Position numbers and translations under genes: made by a program. A stretch of 64,000 nt of DNA from the NCBI GenBank assembly GCA_019633425.1, contig WSUB01000010.1, positions 186,001 through 250,000 on the forward strand, written 5' to 3'. Positions 34,859 through 46,420 of this stretch are shown one piece after another. Position 1 is the first letter of the stretch. Each line of letters opens with the position of its first letter. The notes beneath the pieces were generated by a model. The model saw nothing but the letters and a program-made list of their open reading frames with translations, searched no databases and was not told where the DNA came from. Origin of the DNA: Tulasnella sp. 424 (lineage: Eukaryota; Basidiomycota; Agaricomycetes; Cantharellales; Tulasnellaceae).

Positions 34859-34922
34859 CCACTCCCGCTTCCATCCTCATTTCGCTCGCCAGCTTTGCTA
34901 GCCGTTTATTAATGACATTACA

Positions 34923-35712
34923 TTATAACAAAAAGGGTATGACAGCCTTTCTGTCTTTCGGGTAGTCACTGAATCTCTCATGGTACCATCAGTGACCGCT
35001 CACTACGAACGCATGCATCAATACCCTAATCTCTCTTCGGAACGCTCGGTCTTATACTTACAAGCCCTAGGGAGCATCAACGCTATTTCGTTGATGACGA
35101 AGAGCCATGGGGGGAACGCATAAAATGACGTTGACCAGTTGGACGCCACGCTAGCAGCTACGGCGAACCCAATCCACTCAAGCCACTCGCAGAGGTAATT
35201 CGGATACCTGCCAAATGCGTAATTAAATAAGCCAACATGCCTGGGATTCTCATCCGCTACGCACGATATGAACCGGTACAAATAGCCATGCGGAACACCA
35301 TACTTGGGCCGAGGCTCTTTCGCTTTGTTCGACTCGTCCTTCTGTGCGTTCCTTCGTATTGATAGCAAGACTTCATCGTGTACAATGTTGCCAATTAAGC
35401 CTGATGTGAAGAGACTAACGCCTATCCAAAACTGAATATGTTCCACCCTTGCTGCTCAAGAGCGCCCGAGCTTAGCCAGGAGCCCATAAGACTACCGTTG
35501 ACTACGTTGAAAACTATCGCAGCAAGCGGGATAATAAGATGAGAGCGAGATCTTGAAGCTATCCGCAGCGGCGATATTATGGCATGGTTGGCGTAATGTG
35601 TGACATATAGTGCGATCAAGAGAGTGGCTGGGTGATCCCAAGGCGGACGCCCCTTCGAGAATGGAGATGTCGTGTATGTGTATAAAAGTGTCACCGAACT
35701 CGGCAGTTCCAT
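34923..35712 (-). pseudogene. steroid 5-alpha-reductase-like pseudogene (U2 copy)
   Basis: Four lesions relative to the intact gene. The first exon and its upstream region are deleted (about 400 bp missing at about 35783, where ACAAGCCAG runs into TCTCGGCACG). The acceptor before MELP is lost. One base is missing near 35435 (TTCAGTTTTGG instead of TTCAGCTTCTGG), shifting frame within the FSFWIG region. In the last exon the codon after SGH is TGA (AGA in U1). The remaining C-terminal block is otherwise well conserved, pointing to recent loss. Confidence 0.88.
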
Positions 35713-36008
35713 TATCACCCCGTATTAATCAAGGACGGCACTGGGGAAAGAGGTGGACCAACGTTCTGCTTACAAGCCAGTCTCGGCACGATCATAAATA
35801 AAAGATACACCGGCACAGCAGCTTCGTCGTGAAATATACACATTCTAAACACGGTGACATTGACAAAGCTCTTCTACAGATAATATGCGTAACATCAGAC
35901 CAACACCCAAACTGTGGGTTCGGCGGGAACAAAGAATACTCGTACATAAGACATGAAAGCAAACGATCAAGTAAAGTTTTACATAACGTAGCTAAAGAAA
36001 AAGAGTAC

Positions 36009-38100
36009 TCAGTAAAGTTGGAATGATATTGCGTGCTTTATAAGATTGACATACCGGAATAATGGCGAGTCGTCTCCCATCTCACTGAACTGAGCAGAAC
36101 GTGATCGGTCGATGCCCTCCCTGGCGCAAATGGCCTCTTTCTTCTTGTTGAGGCGCCTGAAGTCCCACATGAGGAAGCAAGCAGTAGCAGTGCTGTTTTC
36201 GGACAACGAGTTAATATCGATTGATGGGAGGGACGGGGACTGGTAAGCTCATAAGACTCACGTCATGACAAGGGCACCAATGCAAACGCCGTGTCCAGTG
36301 TAGTACCTGGGAGATTCGCGAGCCATGTAGATAAAAGATGAACAGACACCGCCGAGATTACCGATGCCTATGGATTTAGATATGTTTTAGTGGAAACGAT
36401 GGCAATGACAAGGAGCAGGTTTCCTGCTTACCGATGACCATGGCGAGAACGACACCCCTCTTCAAATCACCACCGATATTGCTTCCGATCCAGCTGATGG
36501 CAAGGGGGATAGTTGGGAAAACACCGAGGGCCGCAATCATGGCACCAGCGTATCCCGCACCGGGACTGGTCGTTCCGAGGAGGACGGCATAACCAGTGAT
36601 AGCAAGTAAAGCGAAGAAAACGAGGAAAGGGCCGCGTTTATGGTACTTGTCGCTATACCATCCAGCACCGACTGTGCAAATACAGCCAGCGACGTAAGGA
36701 GGGACGGAGAGGAGCTGAGCGTGGCCGGCAGTGTACCCGAGACCGTTGATGATAGTTGGGAGGAAGAGGGAGAACGCGTAAAGAGATATAAGGATTCCAG
36801 TGTACATGAGGGTGAAGACATAGGCCCTGTAATCCTTGAAAGCTTGCCAAACAAAGCGCTTGTCGACGTGCGTAGCAAGACCGGGGTGATCGCGGCGGAG
36901 ACGTTCAACGACATGCGCTCGTTCGTCTTCGGTCAAGAATTTAGCAGTTGCAGGATACTATCGAAGAAGCGGATCCCGCCACTTTCAGCACTGTTTGGCA
37001 ACCTTGTATTGGTCGGACACTCACGTCTTGCATGAAAAAGTATGACAAGACCGAAACGACTATCGTGATGAGTCCTTCGATCAAGAACTATATTATGAAA
37101 TCAGTAAAGTCTCCGGGACAAACGAAAGAGTGACCAAACTTACAATCCATTGCCAGCCTTGCAGCCCGGACCTCCCGTCAAGCTTGGCGATGGCTGCGGC
37201 CAGAAGACCACCGAACGCGCCCGCGATGGTTGCGGCACTGAAGAAAAGAGCGATCCGGAAAGCTTGTTCTTTCCGGCGGTACCAGAGAGTCAAAAAGAAG
37301 TTGACACCTTTGGTGGCATGACTGGGGTCAGTATTGTCCGACCTGCCATTGCAATATACGGGCCCGTACCAGGGAAAAGACCACCCTCTGTCAAGCCCAG
37401 GAAAAGTCGGGCAATGACGAGTCCAGTATAACTGTTAACCAAGCACATGAGGGTCATGACGATACCCCAAGCAAGCATGACTAAGGAACAGAAGGTCAAG
37501 ATGTGGTCCAAAGAGGCCAGATAATGCATGCATACTCGTCGGAACTGCGGTGGGAGAAACGGAAGGTCAGACATAATTGCTACAAGCAATGGGAGAAACA
37601 ACGTACTCCAAACGGAAGGGCGGGTTAACTTAAGCATGATGTTGCTGGGAACTTCCGATACAGAATAAGTACTGAGTGGGATGTCATTTCAGTACTCATT
37701 CGAACAGCAGGTGCGTGGATGGCTCTTACATAAAAAACACGGCTGCGCAGACGTTGTACTCCAACCCCTTGAGGCCGATGTCTTTTACAAGCCCTAAGAT
37801 CTTGGCATTTCCAATATTAGATCGGTCGCTGCACCCAAGTGCAAGGTGTGGTCAGTTGCAATGACATGCCTAGCCAGAAATCGTCGAAACTCACAGGAAA
37901 GAGAGTAGATAAAGAATTGCAACAAATGGGATGATATGATAGTCAATTTTTCTTAGCACCTTTCTGTCGTACTCGGTGTCGAAGGGGTCGTGTTCGTCGT
38001 CGTCGTTGAAGGAACCGGAAGAGGCATCAGGGATGGCGATTGGAACAGGTGCTTTCTCTAGCTGATTGTCATCGCGTTTCTCGGTCATCGAAGCGGACAT
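36009..38100 (-). CDS. MFS transporter, allantoate permease type, copy 2
   Basis: Near-identical partner of the gene at 31829-33921, with the same exon pattern, starting MSASMTEKRDD at 38100. LDRSNIGNA, VPSNIMLKLTRPSVW, GGLFPG and the sugar-transporter-like second half are all kept, and I found no stop or frameshift. Differences include PLAISWIGSNIGGD for PTISWIGSNVGGD, YVFTLMYTGILISL for YLFILMYTGILIPL, and VFFALLAITGYAVLLG. Its upstream 570 bp also match copy 1, so both may be expressed under the same control. It lies next to a dead reductase, unlike copy 1, which pairs with the intact enzyme. Confidence 0.82.
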
Positions 38101-39111
38101 GATGAGGAGCAGGTAATGAAGGGATGGGGGAAAGCGAAGACAAGGAGGGGACCGCGGGGTTTGGTGGAACCCCACCCATCGAGGGCACCGTGGTATAAGT
38201 AATGGCCGGGGACTCCTGGCGATGATAGCATGTCCTTGGAGCTTCCATATGGGTTGAGCTGGGAAGGCTCCGAAGTGAAAACCTTCAGGCGTTGAATCTT
38301 CTAGGCTTCTTAGAGCGTCCTCCGTTCGTGGGACAGCGAGGATCGTCAGCTGACCAACGGTCTTTGCATCTTTCCGGCCCTAACCGAGCGTCTCACCCGT
38401 CTTTTTGCTATCTGACATTTGGATTATCCGCCGGCTAAGACAGATCGAGTGTGCACAAGGATCCGATCAACCAAATGGGTGAGAAGGGAGAAGAGAAGAT
38501 CCATTGGTCCTCGGAGAGATTACCCGAACGGAGACATTTATGCCTGTGCCGCGTGGCATACCACTATCCAATCACCTTCCCTCCCGGGGCTCACGGGGTG
38601 GGTCAGTGCACATATTCGAGCATCATAGCTCCGGGCCGGTCGGTCCCACACATTCCACGGTCCAACTTCAGGCACCCGAGTCGACGAGACCGCTCTCCCG
38701 AGCCTTCTGAGTTGGTTCGGCGTGGTTGTTCGGGCAGATACGGCTGACTTGGCACTCTAGCTCTCGCTTAATGCTTTCTCCTATCAGCCTTGATGCCAAT
38801 TCAGGTTACTAGCCAACAGGTACTGGGCTTGGTAATTTTCTCATGTCATCGATGCGAGGAAACCTTCTGCCTAATTGTATGTCATATCCGGGTATATAAC
38901 TTAATTGAAAAGACACCAACCAAAGGTAGTAATCAGCAAACAAAGGCACATGGCATTGTATGACAGTCCCAGCTGGAAAGGGAATAGAGACGAGCTTAGG
39001 GAGAGCTCGGGTCGTCCGGCAGTCCGCCATCATCTTCAGATGATGCATGATAAGACTTATGCCGCTTGGAAGCATTGCCGTCCTCTTGAGACTCCATCTG
39101 GAAGGTTACCG
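38101..39111. other. upstream copy of MFS promoter, then unique intergenic DNA
   Basis: 38101-38669 repeats 33922-34465. From 38670 the sequence is unique and represents the ancestral right flank of the U1-type duplication, leading into the 3' end of the DUF7918 gene (stop at 39112). No gene recognised in the unique 440 bp. Confidence 0.5.
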
Positions 39112-40326
39112 TTAGATCGGGGTGGGTTGTATACTTGATTCGAGGGGGCTCACGACGTCTTCATCATCCGATTCATCCCTCCAAACTCTTTTCCGCTCTT
39201 CAGGGACATCCTTCCCTGGCCCACCTAGAGGGTCTGCGCCTTCTGCTGCCTTCTCAGGTCTGGGGATGATGCCTTCTGCCATCAAGATTTCTGGTGGCGG
39301 AAATGTCGAAAGTTTGAGATCCTAAGAAGAGAAGCTTATGGGCCCATTCTTACCCCTGCTACGATATCTGAACGTGAAAACGACATGATACTCCCATTCA
39401 TCGTTGGGATACAAGGGTTTGTTTGAGACAGCCCTACTCTTGGCCAACTTCTGGGTGGTTTTATACCTATTGGTATAACAACCTCAGTTCGCACAAGAAC
39501 CTCACACGTGAAAGCTAACAGCTCCTTACGTTGTCGCGTGAATACCTGCCTTCTTTGCTTTCTCATGAACAACACCGATATCTTCAGGGTTGGTTTTCTT
39601 GAGAGGCACCACGCTTCCAAGCCGAATGTATTTGATTTTAACTTGAATAGTACCAATGTCCTTGCCTCGCGGGTCACCTGGATCAGCGACGCTATCGTCA
39701 TCTAGTAAAATCGGAAACCACGACGGATTAATCAGCCGGTGAAGTAACACCAATGATCGACCGTTACCTGTAAGCTCAAGTTTGCTGAACGTAAACGGCC
39801 GAACCTCGTCGGCGTTAATTTTGGCACCGTGACGTGTGGCTGGATAGAGCCGGCCTGGTCGCAGGATTGCACTAGAGCGAACCGAGCGTGAAACAACTTG
39901 AGCCATTTGTGTATTTTCGCGCTAATGACCGCCAAGGGACGCAAACCTGGCAATGTCTCGACCGTCCACTAAAATATGGCCAGACGACGCGTGTTCCGAG
40001 TCTTCACCTTCGTCATTCCTAAAGGCGACGCTAAAAGTTTTGCCTTCTTCACTCGCTATCCATCCGCTGCAAGGTAGTGCAAACGGGCCACCGAGAGGCG
40101 ACGGCAGTGAGTGTTTCCTGGCATATGATTGACTAAGCAGAAGTCGTACTCACGTCATTATCCGTTTGTCTTCTATTGGTTGCAATATATCACCTGTATG
40201 AGAATCATACTCGGGCCTGTACACAGGCGCCGGAACGCCGTCCACCAAAATGAGGGCTGAAAAACCACGATGCGATAATTGAGCAGAGGGCACTCTCTCT
40301 CCCGTGCTCTCGGTACTGTCTGCCAT
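39112..40326 (-). CDS. DUF7918 domain protein (only intact copy in the array)
   Basis: ATG 40326 (MADSTESTGERV) followed by SHRGFSALILVDGVPAPVY, GWIASEEGKTFSVAFRND, SSGHILVDGRDIA, RPFTFSKLELT, KDIGTIQVKIKYIRLG, HEKAKKAGIH, and a C-terminal part with EWEYHVVFTFRYRSR, PPEILMAEGIIPRP and a short acidic tail ending SSIQPTPI and TAA at 39112. This series matches the basidiomycete-expanded DUF7918 family, whose members are intracellular, about 250-350 residues, and of unknown role. Five or so short introns; exact borders of the first and third introns are approximate. No signal peptide. U3 and U4 carry only one middle exon of it. It lies between the transporter and the transcription factor, same strand. 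Confidence 0.72.
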
Positions 40327-40821
40327 AATAACAATGAAGAGATAAGTTATCACGAGCCAAGAGCGTAGCAAAAAGAACTGGTTTGAGGCTTTGACAGGAC
40401 GCGTTCCGTGGTCGAGATTCGAAGAAACAACGCGTTTGTTGATGCTTCAGGATTCCCGCGCCACAGGCGCGTTTTTAAGTCGAGCAACAGAAAGCGAGTG
40501 ATGGTAGCATATTCTTATTGGGTACGCAAAACCGAAGGCAATAAATAGTTCCTCCGAAGGAAAGGTAAGAGAAAAGTAAGGACCATAGTTATCTAGGTGA
40601 TGGCTTCTAAAGTAAGGGAAACCAAGAACAGAAAGCGGTTTGATTGCTCGAACTGATATTCAGTCGAATCAATAAGGAAAAAAAGTTCATGATGTTGGGT
40701 TGTGGGGTTGACCACTTTGCGGGAATGTTGAGAACAAGCTAAGATCTGTCATCCAGTTCAAACTACCAGCGGCAAAAATCAGTCCATGGATCGAGAATGA
40801 TATTCGTCAGGGGGTAAATGC
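40327..40821. other. intergenic region between TF-A and DUF7918 gene
   Basis: About 500 bp, probably 3' flank of TF-A and promoter of the DUF7918 gene. The right half recurs in U3 (about 48780-49105) and U4 (about 54330-54665). No gene recognised. Confidence 0.45.
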
Positions 40822-43800
40822 TCACTCGTTCATGCCGCCCATTCCCCACTGGACAGGCACCTGGTTTTCAAATGATCCAAGCAACTCTTGGAAAAAGCTG
40901 TTGGGCGACAGCGCATCGCTTAGTGCCTCATGTCCTGGCAGCAAGCCTGGGACACCTCCGCCGCGTCCAGCGATGTGGAAGCTCCCAAAAGAGGAATCGA
41001 AGCCCGTAACGCCCGGCGCCATCGGAGGGTTGAGTTGTGGGTCCCACTGCATATTCGTCAACCCGGTGGTTCCTGCGGGAGTTGGCACTCCGAAGGCGGA
41101 CGCGATGTTCGGCTGTTGCATGGTTTGGATGGGAGAGATGCTGGCAAACTGCTGCTTCTGCATCGATGGCCCGGCACGCGACGGTGAATGTTGCGGCACA
41201 GTCAGTAGAGGCGCGCCCAAGCTCTGCGAAGGCGACGTCGAGGACTGCACAGCCAGGGATAGATTGCGTGGAGAATTGGAAGTGTACGAAGAAGGGGGTG
41301 CTCCAAACGTTGACGACGTGTCATCCTCTTCTCGATCACGTTTCCTTGTGGTGTCCGGCGGGGTCGGCGTGTGTTCGGGAAGTGGAACGCCGTTGAAGGA
41401 TACGAGCTCGGTCAAAATGTCACTATAGGACCAGGTCATTGTCAGTCCGAATTGTAATAAGTGGTTAGTAAACGGCTTGCATACCAAAGTTTCCCAGCAC
41501 CATACCATCTAACGGTCCAGAAAGCGATCAGCAATGCCAGGTGGTGCATCCGAAGCGGGTTGCACTCACCTCTTTTCGGCTTTGTGTAGAACTTTGAGAC
41601 ACCGTTGCACATCTGCGGCCTGGCTTGACACATCTATGTTCAATTTACTCTTCTTCACTCCCCAAATACTGATTAGAAGAATGATTCCCGCGTGGAAGGC
41701 CATGATGTAGAGGAACGGAGTAATATCTACGCCCTTCTTGACCCAAGCGTCTAGAATGTGACTGATAGATCGAGCTGCGTTCGTGCATATCGCCAGGGAT
41801 GGGAATCCGAGTGGGGAGGAGTTGTTTCCAGTGAGGGCAGGAATGAAGGGTCGGTGGATCGTGATCTGCACGTAGTGGAAGGTTATTCTCAACGAAGCAG
41901 CCTGGACAAAGAACATCGGGTCCTCGATATTCGGATCCCATCTCACTAAGATGCAAGACGTGGATTAGGAGTGGGCGCGGGGACGGTGTGGTAACCAACT
42001 TACAGTGATCAGGAATGTTGTCAAGCCAAGAGTTAAGCGCGCTGTCGAGCTCAGCCACTGAATTCCGGCGTTAGCCGCGATAGTCCAAAATGCAATCCAG
42101 AAAGAGGGATACCTGTGCGAGACTCCCACTCTGGGCCAACGAAACCAAGGTGAACCTTCGACTTGTTGATTGAGTACACTGTTCGGATGGCATAAGCCAA
42201 GATCCCCTGGAGTTTGCAGTACTGGGTGAATGCAGCTAATTTCGATGGCTAGTAGAAGGAGTATGCCGTGAGCGCTGGGTTGTCCAACCTAGAGCGGAGG
42301 CGTACTTTGTCGGCAGGTTGCTTCCACTCCTTTTTCTCTTCATCGTAATATTCATCGTCGACTTCGAGAGGCAAATCTGCGTCGATACTGCGCAAGGAGG
42401 GTCAAATCACCGATCCGCAAGCTCCATGTGCTTGAAACTAACTCTTCATCAAATGCCGCAATGGGGCGGCCGATACCTAAGGAGAGGGATCGTTAGAATG
42501 CCACCACCGGTGTAATAAAGCCTGGCACGACCTACCTGCACTAGTAATTCGATCCAGTGCCACGAGAGACCTGAAAGTGCATCGGTGGGTTAACATTAGC
42601 CCGAGTTACGCTCAAAACACAGCATACGCACCAGAAAGCGCGTTTCCATATCTGATTCTCGAATGGGTGGTCTGGGCCATATACCTGAAGCGATAACCAA
42701 CAGTCAGCACGTGTCTGTTAGTTCCTGGGTAGGCTGCGACTTACCTTCTCTCGATGAGCGCCGATATCCTGCGCGAACCTCAAACCGATCCCCGTAATAA
42801 GCCATGCGGAGTGAGGTGCACTCGTCCCGTACAAGTAAATCGAAGTGAGGGCTGTTGATTGCAAATCGGAGAGGCCAGCGGGGGCAAGAATCGGCCCTGA
42901 GAGAACATTATGAGCGTTAAGTGGGCGGGTGAAGGTAAACCGACAGACAACCTACTCTTTAGCGAGACGATTTGCGTGAAGTACTTCCACCCAGCCGAGT
43001 TCCACTCCGGTCCGCTACCGTCCTTACTTGGTAGACAAACTCTCTCGTCGTCGGAGAAGCGGGCTCCTATGGCGCATACGCCTAGAAGGACTCGGGCAAA
43101 GTTGATGTCGTTCCTGTGCCGGTTCTCCTTGCGGTGCTTTTCCAGGGAGGGACGATGAACAACTGGGAACAAGATCATAAACGTCTTGAAGCATAGTTCA
43201 ATCAGTTCGTCCATCAGGTCATCTGGAGGGAACGTTAATGAATCGAGTGGCGGGGGAGCGTTGTAGATCCATTCCCACTGAAATAATCAGACCACATTCA
43301 GAAATTGACCGCAGATATGGGTGAGGCGCTGGTGGTATTACATACAGGACTGGGTCTCCAGAACTTGGGTCGTATATTAAAGACTCGAGCCGGGGCATCC
43401 GATGCCGAGCCGGTGACTTGATCCTTGAGGTTCATGGCTACTTGAATAAGTGTGACGCCAGACGACTAAAAACGGCGTATCCATAGGCGGTTAGCATGCC
43501 CGATCTCTCGCGGTACTGGAGTTGCGGAAAAGAAGACGAGCTCTGTAGAATGCTGCCTCACCTTCCCGTGGAACCGTTTCTGAAAGTGCGTGATTTTGAG
43601 TTCGTCCAAACGTGTCTCGATATTCTTTGTGAGCGCCCCAGTCTGAGTCGTATAGTTGTGTTCGTTGTCCGAGTCCATCTCGTTGTAATTCAATTCCAGA
43701 GTGGTCTTCTCCAACGAATTCGGGTGAGGGAGCATTCCATAGCTTATAGTTTCTTCAGGTAAACCCAGATGCTTGTCAAAGGGATTCCCTAGGGTAGGGG

Positions 43801-44605
43801 ATGGGGGTAACGCCGGTATGGAGCTGGAAGCTCTTGTCGGAGCTCGCATTAAGGTGCCCGAAGATTGGCGGGTCCCACCCCTCGAATATCGGTTCCCTTT
43901 CACGGTGGCCCAGTTCTCCTTTGTGAAAGCTGGTCCAACCTCATCGTTGAGGTTCGTGTCGGGCGCGAGCTAAGCGTAAGTCGCGAAAGGTCAGGCGAGA
44001 TTGTTAAATTTAGTATACCGGGCGCCAGGTATGCCAAGACAACGGAACCGAGAAACGTACTCTCATAACAAGTTGCTCCAAGAGCTGACAGCGCTCTTCC
44101 AGGTCATCAATGTAGCTACGCGCGTCGCGGGCCCTGGAGGTCAGTTTCGGGCGCCGAGAGCCCCAATCAATGGTCAAAGCTACTTACCCCTTCGGCGGCC
44201 CACGCTTCTTGGCTCCTTCAACAAATGTACATTCTGAGGAGGTTCGCGGCACGTCAGAGCGATTACGTTCGGGAGGCGGCCGAGTCGGCACGCACCGAGC
44301 TTGTAGGTAACACAGTGGCTACAACGCGTTCCTGGCTGCGAGTGTGCGTCGCACTTAATCTTCTTCCTCCGGCAAACGTCGCATGCTCTGGCAAGACAAC
44401 AGAGAGAGAGGAGAGGGCCAGTGGTCAAATTTCCGAACGAATGTCGCTGACCGACGAGTTGCATAATTCAAGGAGAGGGGGATGAATACAGGCTTAGTGT
44501 TTACCTCAGGACCTTGCGTCGCTTAGAATCTCCGTTCCCGACTCCATGAGAGAGATCGTGCAATCCTCCGTCGTCCAAGTCATGTAGATCATCGTCCGAG
44601 GACAT
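40822..44605 (-). CDS. Zn2Cys6 transcription factor with Fungal_trans domain, copy A
   Basis: ATG 44605 (MSSDDDLHDLDD). Exon 1 joins at KRRKVLR/ACDVC; the binuclear zinc cluster is CDVCRRKKIKC..CSHC and is completed only after a GTGCGT..CTCAG intron: CVTYKL joined to ECTFVEGAKKRG, giving the sixth Cys. A short coiled coil follows (YIDDLEERCQLLEQLVMR), then a Ser/Pro linker (VKGNRYSRGGTRQ), and the middle homology region: DELIELCFKTFMILFPVVHRPSL, FARVLLGVCAIGARFSDD, VYGPDHPFENQIWKRAFWC, and DIDADLPLEVDDEYYDEE, a typical feature of this nuclear regulator class. The C-terminus is Pro/Ser-rich, ending WGMGGMNE. All joins inspected keep frame, including a small exon (WYGAGKL). It probably binds CGG-containing sites. 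Copy A lacks three residues (QQD) present near the end of B and C. Confidence 0.87.
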
Positions 44606-45115
44606 TGCTGTGCTGGTGCCTCTGGAGGGCCTTTGAAGGCTTCAGTGAGTCTGGTGGAGGTGGAGTGCGGGCGGTGGTGGAAGTAAGATGGGGGTCAGTT
44701 GAAATCGGAACGGGGAAGACGACAATTATATTTATTGTACCCAAATGACCGTCTTCGGCTCTTACCTCGCGCAGTCTCCGAGCCCCGGGTACCCAATGAA
44801 GCATCCCAAATGGCATGATCGACCCAGTCCTTCCGCCGAGCGTCGCGTCAGCCGTGCCCGCCGTCGGTGGACCCCTTCGCAGTCCGCAGAACTCTCGATA
44901 TTTTGAAACCCTTGGCAGACTCCTCCTGACTCCTGCTTCTACTGTTAACTACAGCAACCAGTCCTGAATACCTGTCCACCCGCGTAGTCCGCAAGCGTTG
45001 GCGCTGAAGAGGGAATTTTGTTACAGGTGGATCATTGGTGGCAATGGTGGGGATGATCGGTTTCGCCCCACCATCCAACGGAATGACCAATGGCTATTCA
45101 ACACATGTAAGCTTG

Positions 45116-46021
45116 CTATACTTACAAGCCCTGGGGAGTATCAACGCTATTTCGTTAATGACGAAGAACCATGGGGGGGACTCATCAAAAGGCGTTGACC
45201 AATTGGACGCCACGCTGGCAGCTATGGCGAACCCAATCCACTCAGGCCACTCGCAAAGATATTTCGGTTACCTGCCGAACGCGTAATTGAATAAGCCAGC
45301 ATGGCTCGGATTCTCATCCGCTACACACGATATGAACCGGTACAAATAGCCATGATTTTGGCCGAGGCTCTTTCTCTTTGTCCGACTCCTTCTGTGCGCT
45401 CCTTCGTATTGATAGCAAGACTTCATCGTGTACAATGTTGCCAATTAAGCCGGCCGTGAAGAGAGCGACACCTATCTTGAAACCGAATTTGTTCCACCCT
45501 TGCTGGTCAAGACTGTTCAAAAGCACCCGAGCTTAGCCAGCAGCCCATAAACTACCGTTGAAAACTATCGCAGCAAGTGGGATAATAAGATGGGAGTGAG
45601 ATCTCGAAGCTCTTCTCAGCGGCGATATTATGGCACGGTTGGCGTACTGTGCGACGTATAGTGCGACCAAGAGAGTGGCTAGGTGATCCCAAGGCGGACG
45701 CGCCGGGAGGCCCTTTGTGAATGGAGATGTCGTGTATGTGTATAGAAGTGTCGTCGGACTCGGTAGTTCCATTATTATTCCTGCATGTGGTGTAATGTAT
45801 CGATCAAGGATAGGACAAGAAGAATAAAAAGGGGAACCGACGTTCTGCTTACAAGCCACTGTCCCGTCCACGGTCAAATCTTCGACCCACACTTTGGATT
45901 TCGATAACTGAGGCGAGAAACGACCGTGAGGTGCATTCGTAGAGAATAAAATGGAGCCTAGTGCCGAGAAATACTGGAAAAACGTCAACGCCCCTTAGTG
46001 ACGAAGCCAGTCAGCTATCAT
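45116..46021 (-). pseudogene. steroid 5-alpha-reductase-like pseudogene (U3 copy)
   Basis: The last exon is absent because the unit border lies in the preceding intron. In the first exon codon 9 is TAA (GAA in U1). A 9-bp-plus loss and frameshift occur near 45350 (PRPK then SWLFVPVH instead of YGVPHGYLY), and about 20 bp are missing near 45550 around NVVNGSLMGSW. It cannot make an enzyme. Confidence 0.9.
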
Positions 46022-46141
46022 TGAGCGCGAACAGAATCTTCCAACGACGCCATTTCTATTCTGGCCCGTTGCTCCCACAAGCAAGTTTTGGAATTTCCTC
46101 GGTAGGCTTCCCGATTCCTTGGTGAGGTCCAATTCTTGGGT

Positions 46142-46180
46142 CTCGAATAAAATATCCTGCATGATGATATTTTATTCGAG
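46142..46180. repeat. perfect 15-bp inverted repeat (hairpin)
   Basis: CTCGAATAAAATATC at 46142-46156 and its exact complement GATATTTTATTCGAG at 46166-46180, with a 9-base loop. It lies between the reductase and transporter relics of U3. The matching U1 sequence (about 31540-31570) has only one arm-like stretch (GATGCAGGATATTTCATTC), so the second arm was created in U3. Confidence 0.85.
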
Positions 46181-46420
46181 CACAAAGTGAGCGCTCCGGC
46201 GATCGTGACCTGCCCCAGTCTCTGCACGATCATAAACCATAAAAGGTACACCAGCGCAGCAGCTCTGTCGTGAAATGTACAATTCTAAACACGATGGCAT
46301 TGACAAAGCTCTTCTACATAACATCAAACCAACACTCACAACAAAGAATACTCGTACATAAGACGTGAAGGCAAACAATCAGGCATCGTTTTACATAACG
46401 TAACTAAAGAAAAGCAGTAC

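Larger units (their letters stand above)
34466..45115. repeat. tandem array unit U2
   Basis: The longest unit: POLD3 3' relic, broken reductase, MFS copy 2, DUF7918 gene and TF-A. The left third is colinear with U1, the rest with U3 and U4. The right border is the motif ACACATGTAAGCTTGC (ends about 45115), which also ends U3 and U4. Confidence 0.85.

Noticed and set aside
40832..41428. Long plus-strand frames of about 200 codons opposite the C-terminal exon of each TF (also 49198-49812 and 54832-55287)
   Set aside because: They mirror the Pro/Ser/Gln-rich TF exon on the other strand, recur in all three copies only because the TF does, and show no family features.
42240..42300. In-frame TAG in TF-A after ALTAYSFY as a disabling stop
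   Set aside because: It is the end of an intron (GTACGC..CTACTAG) conserved in all three copies; splicing joins PADK to PSKLAAFTQYC.
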